DNA from: Asterias amurensis
Taxonomy: Eukaryota; Echinodermata; Asteroidea; Forcipulatida; Asteriidae
DNA: 64,000 nt
NCBI RefSeq assembly: GCF_032118995.1
Contig: NC_092667.1
Location: 1,666,931 to 1,730,930, forward strand
Reading direction: 5' to 3'
Part shown: positions 31,550 through 43,324 of the stretch, one piece after another
Numbering within the stretch: the stretch's first letter is position 1
Layout: every line of letters begins with the position of its first letter
Notes under the pieces: model-generated
Told to the model about the DNA's origin: nothing
The model's input: the letters and a program-made list of their open reading frames with translations, nothing else
The model's database searches: none
Translations under genes and position numbers: made by a program

Positions 31550-32774
31550 ATTGTTACGCATAAAACGTAAAATCCTGACTAAAATGTTTCTCCATTATTG
31601 ACAAACTTCTACTTTGTTTATGACAATTAATAGTGCTAAAAGTGATTTTCTCACTAGATTATTCGAATCTGAGACACTTCAGGCCTAAAGCCTTTCATAA
31701 TAGGTTTGCGAACAGGTGTGCAACAAGGATTTTTTTCTTTCATTTGTTTTGCAACTAAGATGACCGATTGAGCCAAAATTTTCACACACATCTTTGTTAT
31801 TTTATGCATATCTTGGGATACACCCATGGTGAGAATAGTCCGATTGGCAATAACCAAATGTTTCCAGTGCCTTCAGTCATTAACTGACCTTATTTTGTAT
31901 ATATTAAGTCTTGGTCAGATAAGTTTTCTTTCAAACTATATTATTCATATTACAAAAATATACCCAGGTTCGAGACATAAGATGAGCTATGTTTGGTGTA
32001 GAAAGTTTACGTGTGGTCCCTCAGAGGGATGCGTCCAAACACGAGTTATTGTTTTCGCAACTGAAAACCTAATTAGTGCTTGATACCTAATTAATAATTC
32101 GATGAACTCAGATTTATGTGTCCGGCCACACACCGGTGTATAACTTTAACTTTGTCGATATCAATATCAGAAACTAGGAATTTATTAACAGTTTTGTTAC
32201 CAATCGTTTCTCCTTTTTCTTTCGCAAAATTATTGTAAAAAGAAAAAAAAGAAGAAAAAAAAAACCTGAAAGAATTTTGTTTTATTGTGGCCTAGTGATA
32301 ATGCGCTGAACTCGGGTTTATGGGTCCGGTTCGTAGTTCATGTAGCCTGCTTGTCCTTTGCCACTTAATTATAATTAAACTGCACTATACTATTGTATAT
32401 AGGGGTAGGCTACGTATTGTATTTTCATTTTAAGTGTAGTTTGCTATAGCAAACGTAACTTGATCTTGTGAGTTTGTCTTACTTCTGTTAAATTTGCCAT
32501 GAGTTGAATTTCGTTCATCACACTGACACACCAGCAGATTGAAGTTGAGTTTAATATTCCAGTCGACATCAATAAGGTACAAGAACATTAACTTAGAATT
32601 ACTCGGTGCATTATATTTTGCATGTTTTGTTGCGGTTGGTAAGGTGATGGGCTTACGGGACAAATGTTATAAGACCACATTTTGTATAAATTCTTTTAAA
32701 GAATCTGTTGTACGGTTATCAAAATTATATCTTGCCTTAGATATAATATAATAAATAATATAATAATTTAATAT
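31550..32774. other. Spacer between TRIM gene and right arm
   Basis: Non-coding. It holds an old family-1 remnant (about 31630-31877), a poly-A/G run near 32238-32262, and a weak tRNA-like stretch near 32291-32340 (GGCCTAGTGATAATGCGC), then AT-rich sequence up to the inner edge of the right arm. Confidence 0.45.
31630..31877 (+). repeat. Old family-1 remnant
   Basis: Recognisable by CAAGGATTTTTTTCTTTCAT, GATTGAGCCAAAATTTTCAC and GTTTCCAGTGCCTTCA. The left half is lost. Confidence 0.6.
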
Positions 32775-32907
32775 CTTTAATATCTCGCAACTTCGACGAC
32801 CGATTGAGCTCAAATTTTCACAGGTTTGTTATTTTATGCATATTTGAGGTACACAAACTGTGAAGGCTAGTCTTGGACTATTATCAATAGTGTCCGGTGT
32901 ATGTAAG
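32770..32907 (+). repeat. Truncated family-1 MITE at the inner edge of the right arm
   Basis: TATCTCGCAACTTCGACGAC to CAATAGTGTCCGGTGT, the mirror of the first part of 26261-26638. Confidence 0.8.
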
Positions 32908-34929
32908 CATTACTTGGTGAGTTGTTTTCATAGTATGTCTACGGTGTGTTTAGTGGCGTGATGGGCACCACTTGGCACATTTTGGGGCACTGTTGTGTGA
33001 ATAGTGTGGTAAGTTGTTGTGTTTTTTTTTGTTTTTTTTTTGGGGGGGGGGCTAAGATTTTTTTTACGGAACGAGGTTGTGGGATGATATCTCGAATATT
33101 ATTTTGTATACACTGCAAAGGCTGGGTGTTACAATTGATACCACGTGTGTTATTACATATAGATACCCAAGAGAGAACCAAAATTAACATCTATAGGGTG
33201 TCAGTAACACCAGAGTGTTTCTTGTAGAAGCTTGTGTTATTTTTTATACTTTGTGGTTTACATTTTAATTTTGTTTGCTAATGAATGTGTCAACTTAAAC
33301 ACCCGGGTGTTGTTTTTTTTGCTGCGCAATGTTTTACATTGAACTTAATGTGGTTGTGTTTTGGAAAGTTTTTTTTTTTTATTATTATAAAACACTACTG
33401 TTATTGTATTTACTTTATTTTTATTTTTGGTCTTTTTGTAGCAACTATTTTGAATAGCACCAACATTGTTTAGAAACACTTTTGTTTGGACCACTGCTAT
33501 AAATTTTTCTTGTAACTTGTTTGGTTGTCAACTGCATAGTCCAGCGAGTGATATACTAATGTATGTCACGTTTTTGTTATTCTACTTTATGGTAAAACGC
33601 ATTATACACAGAAAAAAAAACTCAAGATGTTATTGTATCTAGCATTGTCAACATTGTTTCGATTAAGGTTCAAAATATGATGATATCTTTTACATGTTGT
33701 TTGCGACCATCAATAAGGTAATGGCTCGGTATATGTAAAATGTACGCCCAATATACAAATTGTGTTTGCAGTAGGGCTGTCCAATTTGATGGTTTGCTTA
33801 ATTTTGGGGACGGTGGTTCTGTCTGTATGATGTACAGCACTTTGATACACATCACGGGTTTATTTGTCAAGAATAGGACAAATAACCGCAACAGGTTATT
33901 ATAAGGCTTTCATTCTAAACAGATTCAGTTGTTCCTCGTGTATGTTGTTGAACCCGTAACTTCATAACATACTTTGGTAAATTTGGTAAATGTGTTTTGC
34001 TTATTTTAACTTGTTAATTTAAATCGAAATGAATTTATTTCATGTTCCGGTATGTTTATTTGCATCATGGGCTGAATAGGCCTACCATTACTGTCCTATA
34101 TTGTTTCGTTGCTTGTCCTCAAGTTTTAAAAAAAACCGGATCTACAAGAAAACTTCTTTATAACTATCAAAATGGTTTCCGTTGTCACACTGTGGTATCA
34201 TCCCCTGACTTGTTTGCACACGGCTACATGTACGATTTCACTATTCCCTCTAAAAACAATAATCCCCCCTTCCCCTCTGCCACCCGCCCCCAGATTAATG
34301 CCTTTTATTTATGTTTGTGTCCATTTTATAACAATGCAATGGATTAAAATGCAAAATGCATGCAGATTTTATATGATGTAAATGATTTTTGAAAACCAAT
34401 GGAAGTAACGCTCATGGGAAACTTCGGTGTAATATAAAAAGGCTTTGTCTTGGGTCTTTGGAACTGCGCGGGATATGGGTTTTTTTTGGGACGAGTAGGT
34501 TCTGTGTAGGGCCTACTGAATTGTTTGCTGTTCCTGTCCATTGATTTATAATGTAAACTGTGAGGTCATCTAAGTCCATTCTTAAAGTGTCTGGTTTCGT
34601 ACATAGAAAAAAAATATATTTTAATTAAATACAAAAATAACATTATACAGGGGCCTAATACTGTTTACCAATTATTTCTGTGATAGCTCTTGATGTAATA
34701 ATTGCTGGTTGTTTTACTCAGATCGCAGGGTTTGTCTCTGCTTGTTTGTTAGCAGTGTTTTTTGAAATGTTCTATTAAAGCTCGTTGCATTGCAGTCTAG
34801 CATATGAACTTGTGTTTTTTACTGGGTGAAAATTTTTCGACAATATTTAAAAAAGAAATGTAAACAGTTCGCGATATAACAGAGCATTCAGCACATTGCA
34901 TAAACATGTTTTGGGTTATATGGTCCCCC

Positions 34930-35228
34930 TTAATGGCACCAGACACGTTTGGTGATGGTCGAAGACCAGTGTTCTCACTTGGTGTATATCTCATTGATAT
35001 GCCAAAATAACAAATCTGTAAAATTTAGTTCAATATTGGTCATTAATTCTTTCTCAGATTCAAATTTTAATGAGAATTACTTCTTTCTAAATAACTAAAC
35101 TTTTTAGGGGGATTCGTTTCTCACAATGTTTTATACTATATCGACAGCTCGTTGTTGCTCGTTACCAATTAGGTTTTTATGCTAAGAATTATTGTTGGTA
35201 ATTACCACATGTGTCTAGTGGCTTTAAA
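34930..35228 (-). repeat. Diverged family-1 MITE in the right arm
   Basis: Mirror of 23984-24284: TTAATGGCACCAGACACGTT at the left, ACATGTGTCTAGTGGCTTTAA at the right. Confidence 0.8.
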
Positions 35229-35627
35229 GGGTATTTATTATGTACTTTTTCCTAAAATAAAAAACACAATGTCCACAGATTTTAAACTTACACAGTTTGA
35301 AGATTATGATAGTAGAAAGCTTCCCTTGAAATTTTACTTACTGAGGTGCTGTAGTTTTTGAGAAATGAGTAAAAGTAAGAATTTTCGTCCCAGTTATGCT
35401 ATGGTTTTGGTATAGTATCATAACTGGTTAAGGGGATTTTACATGTTAAAATAATTTTGGTCTCATGAGCCAAAATTATTTTGTAACTTGTTCTGCTAAT
35501 TTCTCAAAAACTACACAACCTTAGTTAGTATTATTTGAAGGGAAGCTTTCCACTATCATTATCTTCAAACCCTGTAAGTTTAATGTTAATCTGTGGACAA
35601 TTTGAAAAAGTACTCGAATCCTTTAAA
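35223..35627. mobile_element. Inverted-repeat MITE private to the right arm
   Basis: The left end carries ATTGTCCACAGATT-like and GAAAGCTTCCCTTGAAAT stretches; the right end carries the inverse (GAAGGGAAGCTTTCCACTAT, TCTGTGGACAATTTGAAAAA) and closes CTTTAA. A central palindrome lies at about 35410-35480 (AAATAATTTTGG / CCAAAATTATTT). Absent from the left arm. Confidence 0.75.
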
Positions 35628-35795
35628 AGGATTCCAAAAGCTGTGGGCAAAATGCCAACTCTTCATTGTCTCGATTGTAAATTGCAATACACCGAGCCAA
35701 GCACGCAGAGTCCACCAGTTCAAAGTCTTCATCCCCCACCCATCCCATCAAGAACTTATGGAAAGCAAATAAACAAACAAGCAAAATGTCATATA

Positions 35796-36241
35796 AGGTA
35801 GGCCCTACTACATAACGACTAAAACATCATGAGTCAAATAACCTATTTTATTAGGTAGGATCAGGCACATATGCTACCATTATTCATCAGATCTATCAAT
35901 TGAAACAGATGCAGTTGTAGACGAGGGCGTTGTAACAAACGCCCTCGCTGCAAGGTCGTCCAATGCAAGATCAGTTGACATTCAAAAATGCTAATCAGAT
36001 TCTTTGTATGTCAACGTTATGGGTCAAATTTGAATCCCATAAGTGCACATTAAAGAATCTCCTGCAATACCCGGCCATCAAACAAACACCAATTCACCCC
36101 CCAAAAATAAAACAAAAGAGCATTATACCATGTGTCTGCCCCATCGTTTTAGCATAATAATTGTGACGGTCGAGCCTCCTGCTGTGTGAGAATTTACTTG
36201 CCTAGCGCCCTCTGTTGATTGTTTTATATAAGAAGTAAAAA
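35796..36241. other. Upstream region of ACOT13-like gene a
   Basis: Non-coding with one tight hairpin (CGAGGGCGTT ... AACGCCCTCG, about 35918-35946). The 40 bases before the start codon contain GCGCCCTCTGTTGATTGTTT, resembling CCGCCCTCTGTTGACATTGA at the same place before gene b, so the duplication included the first exon's upstream sequence. Confidence 0.45.
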
Positions 36242-39036
36242 ATGGCAGCCTCCGTAGCTGCAACAACACAAGCTGCAAGGCAGATGTTGAAAATGATGAT
36301 GTTGGCCAAACGATTCGACAGTGTTACTAACAAAGTAAGTAACTGAAACCTGGATTGATGTTTATCCCTACCCTACCCTACCCTAGTCTACTACTACATC
36401 ATCTGATCAGGGTAATGTAATTGACAGATGCAGATGCAGATGTAATGGACTGATGGATTTTCCTATTCCATGATTCTTTTGACTCGGGTATTTCTCGTTA
36501 TGGTGCAAACGCCACTTCATACGAACATGGAGGAATAAATTATTCCTCCATGATACGAACGATGTAGGTGATTTTGTTATGGAGTTATGGATGCCTTCCA
36601 AAGGACAACAAACATGCGAAATCTTTTGGTCGCCGACTGAGATGCTGAGATATTGTTAAATTAAGACCACCCAAAGTCCAAACTAAACTTTAGTATAAAG
36701 CTTATCAATATCAGCCCAACCATGCCAACCCTTAACGCGCACTCTCAAAAAAGGTTCAAAATGAGATTTTACTGAGTACTTGGTTTAAGTTAAACCTCCG
36801 TAAATTCCATGCACAACCTCGCGCAGGAACAAAACCCAATCTCTCACACTAAAAAAAGGGATAACTTTCCAAATGGCGCCACCACTTTTTCACTCAATTC
36901 TACGAAAAGGGATATGTCAATGAGGTTAATTAGATACTAACTATATTATATCATATCGAATGAAAAAGTGGTGGCGCCTTACGGAAACTTTTCCAAAAAA
37001 AAGGACAAGGATTTTACTGATATAGTAGGTTCGACAGAATACCCAGCCATCACTGAAGATACCTTTTTTAAGTTTAAAAGTAGGAAATTTAGTAAAAATG
37101 ATGCCCACAAACACAATGGTAAAAAAATACATAAAAACCTGATTTCTTAACCGATTTAGGCGGAGAAAAAGCACTGACTTTTTTAACCTCGCTCTGTCAA
37201 TAGATGGCGGTATTTTTTGCAATAAGAAGTCAAGAGAGGGCGGTATTAATTGGAAACGGGTAACGCTATCGCAACTAACTTGCACCTTGATTTCAGTTTG
37301 CAGCACAATTTGTTGAATACTTATTCCCGAGACCAAGCACATTTGCACTTAAGTGTGACTATACTCCTCTGGAGGAATGTACCTAATGGAAGATAGATAG
37401 ATAAATTACAAACAAAAATTGCTCACAAAAATAACTCACTGTTATCTGAAATCAGAAGTCCAACTTGTAAGTGTGGTGCAGCAGGCACCAACGCCAAGTG
37501 GGCAACAGCCAATCTCTCTCATGAACACAAACATTGGTTTTTTAAAAGGGTCTATGATTATGAATTGCATAACTTAGAAATTGTGATTCGGTAACTAGAC
37601 GACAGTTATTTATTCTAGTCATTGTGAAATCAGTGGTTAGCTGGGGGATTCGAACCCACAATCTTGTGATTGCAAGTCCTGCAGTCTGACCAGTTGACCA
37701 CTGTGACAGGTTTAAAGGCTGTGGACACTATTGGTAATTACTCAAAACAATTATAAGCATAAAACCTTTCTTGATTACGAGTAATGGGGAGCTGTTGATA
37801 ATACATGTATACAACATTTTGAGAAACAGCTCCCTCTGAAGTGACGTAGTTTTTGAGAAAGATGTTATTTTCCACAAATTTGATTTCGAGACCTCAGATT
37901 TAGAAGTCCTGAAATCAAGCATCTGAAAGCACACAACTTCGTGTGACCATGGTGCGACAAGGGTGTTTTTTCTTTCATTAATATCTCGCAACTTCGACGG
38001 CCGATTGAGCTCAAATTTTCACAGGTTTGTTATTTTATGCACATATGTTGAGATACACCAACTGTGAAGACTAGTCTTTGACAATTACCGATAGTGTCCA
38101 GTGTCTTTAAACCACCAAATGGCATCCCTGGGATGATGGAAGTGGATGAGGTCGCTAGAGAGTACTCAGTCTAAAATATTTTGTTCTCGCCATACGTGAG
38201 AAAAAGAAGAAGAAGAATAACAGGTTCACACTTTCTTTTCAGGTGAATCTGATCTCTGCCAGTGCTGGTGTATGTCGTTGTGAGATGACCGTAGAGGCGG
38301 AGCAAACCAACATGATGGGCACTCTACATGGTGGCTTTATTGCAACGTTAGTAGATTCACTGACTACAGTTGCTATTATGACTACACCAGTTGGTGTGCC
38401 AGGAGTCAGTGTGGATCTCAGTGTCAGGTTGGTCAAGAAATTATTTGCAAATACACCATATTTTTGAATGCGTGAGGGCGCTCTGTGGTAGTAACGTGTT
38501 CCAGTCTTTAATAACTGTTTTGGGTATGAATGAGTATACCCCCTGGAAGTGATACAAAAATGTTTAAGAGCGCCCTCACGTGGTAACAAATCTGACACAT
38601 TAAAGGCACTGGACTCAATTGGTCATCGAAGTTGCAAGAGAACAATGAACGAAAAAGTACTATTGTGGCACCAAAAAGTTAGTGTGTGTGCTTTCAGAAG
38701 CATTATAAAAGGCTTCACCTGAAGTATTTCATTATTTGAGTGAGATGTTGCCTCTTTCTCAAATAATACGTTACTTCAGAGGAAGCCGTTTCTCACAATT
38801 TTCAACAGCTCTCCGTTTATAATATTTTGTGCTTTTGTTTTTTACTTTAAAGTTATCTTAAAGCTGCCAAGATTGGGGAAAAAATCACCATGGATGCTGA
38901 GGTCACCAAAGTTGGGAAAACTCTTGCCTTCACGACGGCCAGCCTCATCAATGAAAATGGTGATGTTATTGCTCAGGGAAAACACATCAAACATATTGCA
39001 GGAAAGAGATTGTTGCTTGGCGAAGACAGTAGTTGA
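36242..39036 (+). CDS. ACOT13: ACOT13-like acyl-CoA thioesterase, copy a
   Basis: Coding exons 36242-36334, 38243-38427 and 38853-39036, phases 0 and 2, give 153 residues (human ACOT13 has 140). It is a single hotdog fold. The active-site segment reads TNMMGTLHGGFIATLVD, with the family's Asn, the HGG turn and the catalytic Asp; the serine lies in GVPGVSVDL. The last exon reads AAKIGEKITMDAEV and ends in IAQGKHIKH plus a short tail. The first exon (MAASVAATTQAARQMLKMMM) could be a mitochondrial leader or the family's first helix. The family hydrolyses medium and long acyl-CoAs as a homotetramer at mitochondria and in the cytosol. Copy b lies 4.3 kb downstream with identical exon phases, so the pair arose by tandem duplication. 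Both introns hold MITEs. Confidence 0.9.
36846..37005. mobile_element. Inverted-repeat element, ends with GGCGCCACCACTTTTTC
   Basis: AAATGGCGCCACCACTTTTT faces GAAAAAGTGGTGGCGCC, with CTTTCC / GGAAAC outside. It lies in intron 1 of ACOT13-like gene a. Confidence 0.7.
37630..37710 (-). repeat. tRNA-derived SINE fragment
   Basis: On the minus strand, CAGTGGTCAACTGGTCAGAC and GATTGTGGGTTCGAATCC look like A and B boxes of a tRNA head. The stem pairing is incomplete. In intron 1 of ACOT13-like gene a. Confidence 0.6.
37712..38110 (+). repeat. Family-1 MITE, ACOT13a intron 1
   Basis: TTAAAGGCTGTGGACACTAT to GATAGTGTCCAGTGTCTTTAA, ending about 130 bases before exon 2. It has a small extra repeat (GTGTGACCATGGTGCGACAAG) not in other copies. 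Confidence 0.9.
38469..38581. mobile_element. CGTGAGGGCGCTC inverted-repeat MITE
   Basis: CGTGAGGGCGCTC at the left and GAGCGCCCTCACG at the right, 113 bases in all, in intron 2 of gene a just after the exon 2 donor. Confidence 0.75.
38603..38820 (-). repeat. Rearranged family-1 remnant, ACOT13a intron 2
   Basis: ATTAAAGGCACTGGACTCAA followed directly by TTGGTCATCGAAGTTGC, so the terminal segment is deleted. It keeps ACTTCAGAGGAAGCCGTTTC. Confidence 0.65.
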
Positions 39037-39743
39037 TTCAGGTAGATTTCAATTTCATGTAGCATGGCAGGGTAGAGTCGACACAGGCGCCCAAACGTTG
39101 CAGATTATTTTGTTTGTGGAAGGGGGGAATTATAATGCTTACCAGCCAATGTGTAGAAAATTGACCTATTGAGAAACACTGTGCTAGGGTTGAAAAGTGA
39201 GGCCATGAACAATTGCGTGGATTAATTTTCAGGATAAATATTTGGCGCTGGTACCAGTTTCAAAGGGCTGTTAAGTTGTAATTTGTTTTGGGAAAATTAT
39301 ATGAGATAAAACAAATATATTTTAAAAGTTTGGTTTGAGGTGGATTTGGGTAACACATGTGAGGTTTCTAAAATTGATAACTGTACGTCAAACTTGTTCA
39401 TGCCAAAGAATATGCCAGGTGCTATTTTTGCTGTTTTACCAAGACTTCTCCTCGGTGTTCACTCACGGGGTAAATCTGCGTGTTGTGGACTGTCAGCGTT
39501 CAACAGTCTACTAAGCATACACTAAGAAAGTAATCGTTCTACTGTCACACAGGTGTTGTATGCACGCGTTATGTATAAAAACATTAACCTAGCTACGTAA
39601 TCATGAAAAGTTGGTGACACGGGTGAATGTCGGCGTGGAAGATTTCAAACTGCTTCGCTCACTTGACGTTGCCTCGATGCTATAGTTTGTCAACTTTCAA
39701 TGTCTCAGGGAGCTAATGTCGACTGTCCACCCTCGTCAAATCA

Positions 39744-39986
39744 GGGCCCAATTTCATGACTCTGCTTACCGCCGAATTCTGGCTTACGATCACGGTTCCC
39801 CACTTAAGTGCAAGCGCCGAATTTCTGCGCGTGCCTTGTAGAATGCCTAGTAACGTGAAGTATGCACGCGCAGAAGCCCAAATTCGCCGCTAACCGGTGA
39901 AATACGCTTGCTGTAAGCACAGAATTCCCTGCTTCCGTAAGCGCCGATTCTGTGCTTAAGGTAAGCAAAGCCATGAAATTGGGCCC
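39744..39986. mobile_element. GGGCCCAATTTCATG inverted-repeat MITE
   Basis: GGGCCCAATTTCATGACTCT / GCTTACCGCCGAAT faces its inverse ending AGCCATGAAATTGGGCCC. The inside is rich in GCTTAC and GTAAGC. Half copies of the family are widespread in such genomes; one lies at 27425-27503. Confidence 0.8.
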
Positions 39987-40300
39987 AGATGTTTTACACA
40001 ACAATGTATTTAGTTTTAAAACATGGTTCCTAACGGGCAATGAACCTCCTGTTTTTTCAGGAAGTCTGAAACTTTATACCTCATTTCTTAAAATAGATGG
40101 TTTATTATTTATATTGAGTTCAACTTGTTTTCTGTGAGAGCTATTTATTATTTATAAAGGATTAGAAAGTTTGCATAGGGGGGATCATCATCTAGTGAGG
40201 GCCTGAAAGTGACAACAGAAGCAATTGCCTAAATGCCCACTGAGTAATTGCCCCAAAATCATTGCCCTTGTGCCCTGAAAAGGTTCCAGCACAAACGATA

Positions 40301-40626
40301 GTCCCCTCATAAAGGGGCCATGTTTTAAACAAAAACTGTTTTTTGTGTCAGGCTTTTGAAGACAGGGTGTACTTTTGGTAATTATTCCCCTTAAAGACAC
40401 TGGACACTAGTGCACTCAACATATGCATAAAATAACAAACCTGTGAAAATTTGAGCTCAATTAAGTCCCCTCATAAAGGGGCCATGTTTTAAACAAAAAC
40501 TGGTTTTTTTGTGTCAGGCTTTTAAAAAACAGGGTGTACTTTAGTAATTTTTCCCCTTAAAGACACTGGACACTAGTGCACTCAACATGCATAAAATAAC
40601 AAACCTGTGAAAATTTGAGCTCAATT
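40301..40626 (+). repeat. Tandem duplication of about 164 bases
   Basis: AGTCCCCTCATAAAGGGGCC and then ATGTTTTAAACAAAAACTG occurs at about 40301 and 40465. Each copy runs on through CAGGGTGTACTTT into the same MITE end (TTAAAGACACTGGACACTAG). The first MITE is cut after about 70 bases where the second unit starts, so the duplication took part of a MITE with it. Confidence 0.8.
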
Positions 40627-40900
40627 GGTCGTTGAAGTTGCAAGATAATAATGAAAGAAATGGAAAAGCCCTTGTCACACGAAGTTGTGTGTTTTAGATG
40701 CGCAGATTTCGGGACCTCAAAATCTAATTTTGAGGTCTCGAAATCAAATTCGTGGAAAATTACTTCTTACTCAAAAACTACCTAACTTTAGAGGGAGTTT
40801 TATACTACCAACCTCTCCCCATTACTCATCACCAAGTAAGGTTTTATGCTAATAATTGCTTTGAGTAATTACATGTACCAATAGTGTCCACTGCCTTTAA
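40557..40900 (-). repeat. Family-1 MITE in the ACOT13 intergenic cluster, first copy
   Basis: TTAAAGACACTGGACACTAG to AATAGTGTCCACTGCCTTTAA, with the inner palindrome GAGGTCTCGAAATCAAATTC. Confidence 0.85.
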
Positions 40901-40904
40901 TAAC

Positions 40905-41248
40905 CATCAAAAACTTACTGGTAAAGAGCATGGAGAACTGTTGATGTTTATAATAAAACATTGTTAGAAGTTACACCCTTTGAAATAATGAAGTTTTTGA
41001 GAGAGGGTTAATTTTTTAGCCTAAAATTTGAATCTAAGAATTTCGGAGGCATGAAGCCTTTCTCATGCATCCCTAAGCACATAATTCTTTGCGACAAGGA
41101 TGTATTTTCTTGCATTGTATTTCTTGCAACTTCAGTGACCAATTGAGCCAAAATGTTCATAGATTTGTAATTTTATGCATATGTTGGGATACACCAAGTG
41201 AGGATACTGGTCTTTGTTGACAATTACTAAAAGAATACCCTGCCTTTA
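40905..41248 (+). repeat. Diverged family-1 MITE in the cluster, second copy
   Basis: Keeps GAGAACTGTTGATG, TGCGACAAGGATG, GGGATACACCAAGTGAGGA and TGCCTTTAA. It sits head to head with the next copy. Confidence 0.65.
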
Positions 41249-41599
41249 AAGACACTGGACACTATTGGTAATCGTCAAAGACCAGTCTTCTCACTTGGTG
41301 TATCTCAACATATGCATAGCATAACAAGCCTGTGAAAATTTGAGCTCAGTTGGTAGTCAAAGTTGCGAGATAATAATGAAAGAAAAAATACCCTTGTCAC
41401 ACGAACGTGTGCTTTCAGATGCTTGATTTCAAGACCTCAAAATCTAATTACTTCTTTCTCGAAAAATATGTTACTTCAGAGGGAGCCGTTTCTCACAATG
41501 TTTTATACTATATCAACGGCTCTTCATTACTCGTTACCAAGTAAGTTTTTATGCTAATAATTATTTTGAGTAATTACCAATAATGTCCACTGCCTTTAA
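41246..41599 (-). repeat. Family-1 MITE in the cluster, third copy
   Basis: TTAAAGACACTGGACACTAT to AATAATGTCCACTGCCTTTAA; shortened in the GAGACCTC palindrome. Confidence 0.9.
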
Positions 41600-41644
41600 T
41601 TGCTATTTACTGCCTTGCTCTTACAGGAACAAAGTGTCAAGCCT

Positions 41645-42029
41645 TTAAAGACAGTGGACACTATTGGTAATTGTCAAAGACCAGTGTTCTCACTTGGTGT
41701 ATCTCAACATATGATGAAATAACAAACCTGTGAAAATTTGAGCTCAATTGGTCGTCAAAGTTGCGAGATAATAATGAAAGAAAAAACACCCTTGTCACAC
41801 GAAGTTGTGTGCGTTTAGATGGTTGATTTCGAGACCTCAAGTTCTAAATCTGAGGTCTCAAAATCAAATTCGTGGAAAATTACTTCTTTCTCGGAAACTA
41901 TGGCACTTCAGAGGGAGTCGTTTCTCACATTGTTTATACCATCAACCTCTCCCCATTACTCGTTACCAAGAAAGGTTTTATGCTGATAATTATTTTGAGT
42001 AATTACCAATAATGTCCACTGTCTTTAAT
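41645..42029 (-). repeat. Family-1 MITE in the cluster, fourth copy
   Basis: Near-complete copy, TTAAAGACAGTGGACACTAT to AATAATGTCCACTGTCTTTAA. It shares the AATAATGTCC variant with the third copy. Confidence 0.9.
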
Positions 42030-43324
42030 AAGGACTGACATCCAAGTTGATATGTACAATGTATAATATATTTGTTTTAACATTTACGGTGCTCAGCTGA
42101 ACTTAATCTGTCAGTTTCTTCACAGAACCTGTTTATTTATATATTTAAAGAATTTTCATATGGTATTTTATCAAAGGAAGTGTGTGCATTTAGACCTCAG
42201 GAGATACAGTGTATTGTTTTAAAAAGTTTTATTCTTGAATGTCTAATCTCAACTAATGTTCTTCCAAGTTTCTTTCTAAATTTCAGCAACAAAAAAGGCA
42301 ATTTTGTGGAAAACATAACTGTACTAAAAGGTGTCACAGCAATGTTTTGACGCAACAAGAATTGTGATTGGTTTGTGTATACAACATCAAGTGCGTCTAC
42401 AAACCTATTTCCTAAAAAACATGAGCGGTAAATTTTATCATACTTTTTTAAAACTATAGTGAAAGTTGTATGGATATATTTATAAAATTTAATAATAAAA
42501 ATAATAGTTTAGTATGATGCATTTTATTGTTGATAAAGAGATTTCATTATATCTCCTTTCAAATTCAGGTAACTCAACATTTCTATAGTGTATTATTTTG
42601 TTTCTTAAATAATGACAAGTTTGTGCTAATTATAATAACCTATTTTTCCGTTCTATTAATAGGCCTATATGTGCAACCTTATTTTTCATCTTTTCCCAAT
42701 TATTATTTCTGGTAATATCTCTAGTATTTCAAGGAAAGTTTTGAAGTCTAGCAAAACTTGCTAGACTTCGAGTTTGATGATTGGCAGCTTTTATAACATT
42801 TTCATAAAAACCACAAAATTGATGTGATCAGCTGACTGTGCAACACTACAATTGGTCTAGCTTTTGGCAATATTCAGGCAGTGTTTCATTTGGTTAAACT
42901 TACAAATTGTTCTTATCTGAACCACTTTTTTTATTTAACCGTGAGATTTAACAAAAACGTTTTAAACCTAAGGTGTTTTTCACTGGTTGATTGTGTTGTG
43001 CATTTTGTTGTGATTTTAACCAAAGAAAATAATTGTCGGCAATAAAATGTATTTTTAAGGGTCTACATTTCTAGCCTACAGTGTATGCAAAAATTGGTTT
43101 ATTCTTTTGTCATAATATGTTTGAGAGCAGTGTAATAAAAACAAATACATTTATTATTGTGTACAATTGCAAAAGCGTTGCAGTGATGCTACACTTTCTT
43201 TTCGTTTGCTTCTGTTTTAAACTTTCTTGTGATAGTCTTGTGACTCGACTTTCAACATCCTTCCCGATTCAAATTGCCGCTATTTTATGAAATACCGCCC
43301 TCTGTTGACATTGATGTATTCAAG

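Larger units (their letters stand above)
32775..35795 (-). repeat. Right arm of the large inverted repeat
   Basis: Mirror of 23500-26385. It begins inside a truncated family-1 MITE (32770-32907) and ends near GGAAAGCAAATAAACAAACA with AAGCAAAATGTC. A different MITE (35223-35627) is private to this arm. Small indels separate the arms, such as about 30 extra bases near 34870-34893. The outer flanks of the two arms do not match. Confidence 0.85.
39037..43324. other. Intergenic region between the two ACOT13-like genes
   Basis: 3' flank of gene a, one GGGCCCAATTTCATG element, a local duplication (40301-40626), a run of four family-1 MITEs (40557-42029), and about 1.2 kb of AT-rich sequence (42056-43290) in which nothing was seen. 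Confidence 0.5.

Noticed and set aside
35917-35947. Tight GAGGGCGTT hairpin as a transcription terminator
   Set aside because: Eukaryotic context with no T-run; more likely the scar of a small inverted-repeat element.
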